NCBI GenBank assembly: GCA_002383665.1
Contig: DFZI01000024.1
Coordinates: 21,545-36,121 of the forward strand
DNA: 14,577 bases
Origin: Dehalococcoidia bacterium UBA4060
Lineage (GTDB): Bacteria; Chloroflexota; Dehalococcoidia; GIF9; UBA5629
Direction: 5' to 3'
The notes beneath the pieces are model-generated. The model ran no database searches. It was not told the DNA's origin and saw only the letters and a list, made by a program, of their open reading frames with translations. Each line of letters opens with the position of its first letter. Within the stretch, counting starts at the first letter, position 1. A program made the translations under genes and the position numbers. Below are positions 14,469 through 14,577 of the stretch, one piece after another.

Positions 14469-14577
14469 CTATCTGGTAATTACGCATCTATATAGTGGAA
14501 CTTCCCTGCCGCCGAGGTTAAACTTGTATGTTTCATTGCCCTTGAGGAAATCGAACCTGCGTTGGCCTGACTCTATG
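14469..14577 (-). CDS. C-terminus of a GNAT/CelD-like acyltransferase (5' end outside window)
   Basis: An open frame enters from the right edge and gives 35 residues before TAG at 14469-14471. The readable tail ESGQRRFDFLKGNETYKF, then REVPLYRCVITR, resembles the end of the GNAT_6/CelD (BcsL-like) family. There a FDFLRGDExYK element followed by a PLYR strand closes the acyltransferase domain. These enzymes acylate amino groups and often sit in envelope polysaccharide loci. It is 22 bases upstream of the glycosyltransferase on the same strand, which suggests an operon. The call rests on a short stretch, so the family is likely but not certain. Confidence 0.6.
   Translation of the reverse strand, partial: IESGQRRFDFLKGNETYKFNLGGREVPLYRCVITR

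Overview
The window (about 14.6 kb, mid-range GC by eye) looks like chromosomal DNA of a bacterium in the Chloroflexota, most likely Dehalococcoidia or a relative. The grounds are protein style and gene mix: an ADP-forming acyl-CoA synthetase alpha subunit, a fused-type synthetase remnant, a nitronate monooxygenase/FabK-like flavoprotein, and a secreted Ig/fibronectin-type protein with a C-terminal membrane anchor. This is a judgement from pattern, not a database result. No rRNA, tRNA, CRISPR array, insertion sequence or phage gene was seen.

Region 1 (1-6624, + strand) holds the 3' end of a primary sigma factor gene and its strong terminator. A complete phosphate-starvation locus follows: response regulator (phoB-like), a soluble histidine kinase (phoR-like), pstS, pstC, pstA, pstB and phoU. 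A three-copy, 11-bp-period direct repeat resembling a Pho box lies just upstream of pstS. A strong hairpin separates pstS from pstC, a layout expected if the binding protein is made in excess over the membrane complex. The PstSCAB transporter imports phosphate, PhoU links transporter state to the kinase, and the kinase sets phosphorylation of the regulator.

Region 2 (6621-10771) concerns acyl-CoA chemistry. A minus-strand remnant of a fused ADP-forming acyl-CoA synthetase has lost its N-terminal CoA-binding part and carries a one-base frameshift in the ATP-grasp domain. Two + strand genes follow: a nitronate monooxygenase/FabK-like enzyme with a good promoter, and an intact synthetase alpha subunit that keeps the phospho-histidine motif but has an unusual insertion and no intact ATP-grasp partner in the window.

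Region 3 (10823-12332, + strand) encodes cell-surface and membrane proteins: a secreted, membrane-anchored Ig/FnIII protein and a small DUF4870-type membrane protein with its own near-consensus promoter.

Region 4 (12471-14577, - strand) is an apparent operon running leftwards from beyond the window edge: the C-terminus of a GNAT/CelD-like acyltransferase, an MshA-like GT4 glycosyltransferase, and a PIG-L/LmbE zinc deacetylase. The order transferase, deacetylase, acyltransferase recalls thiol-cofactor (mycothiol/bacillithiol) or glycolipid assembly and is the best candidate here for an uncharacterised pathway.
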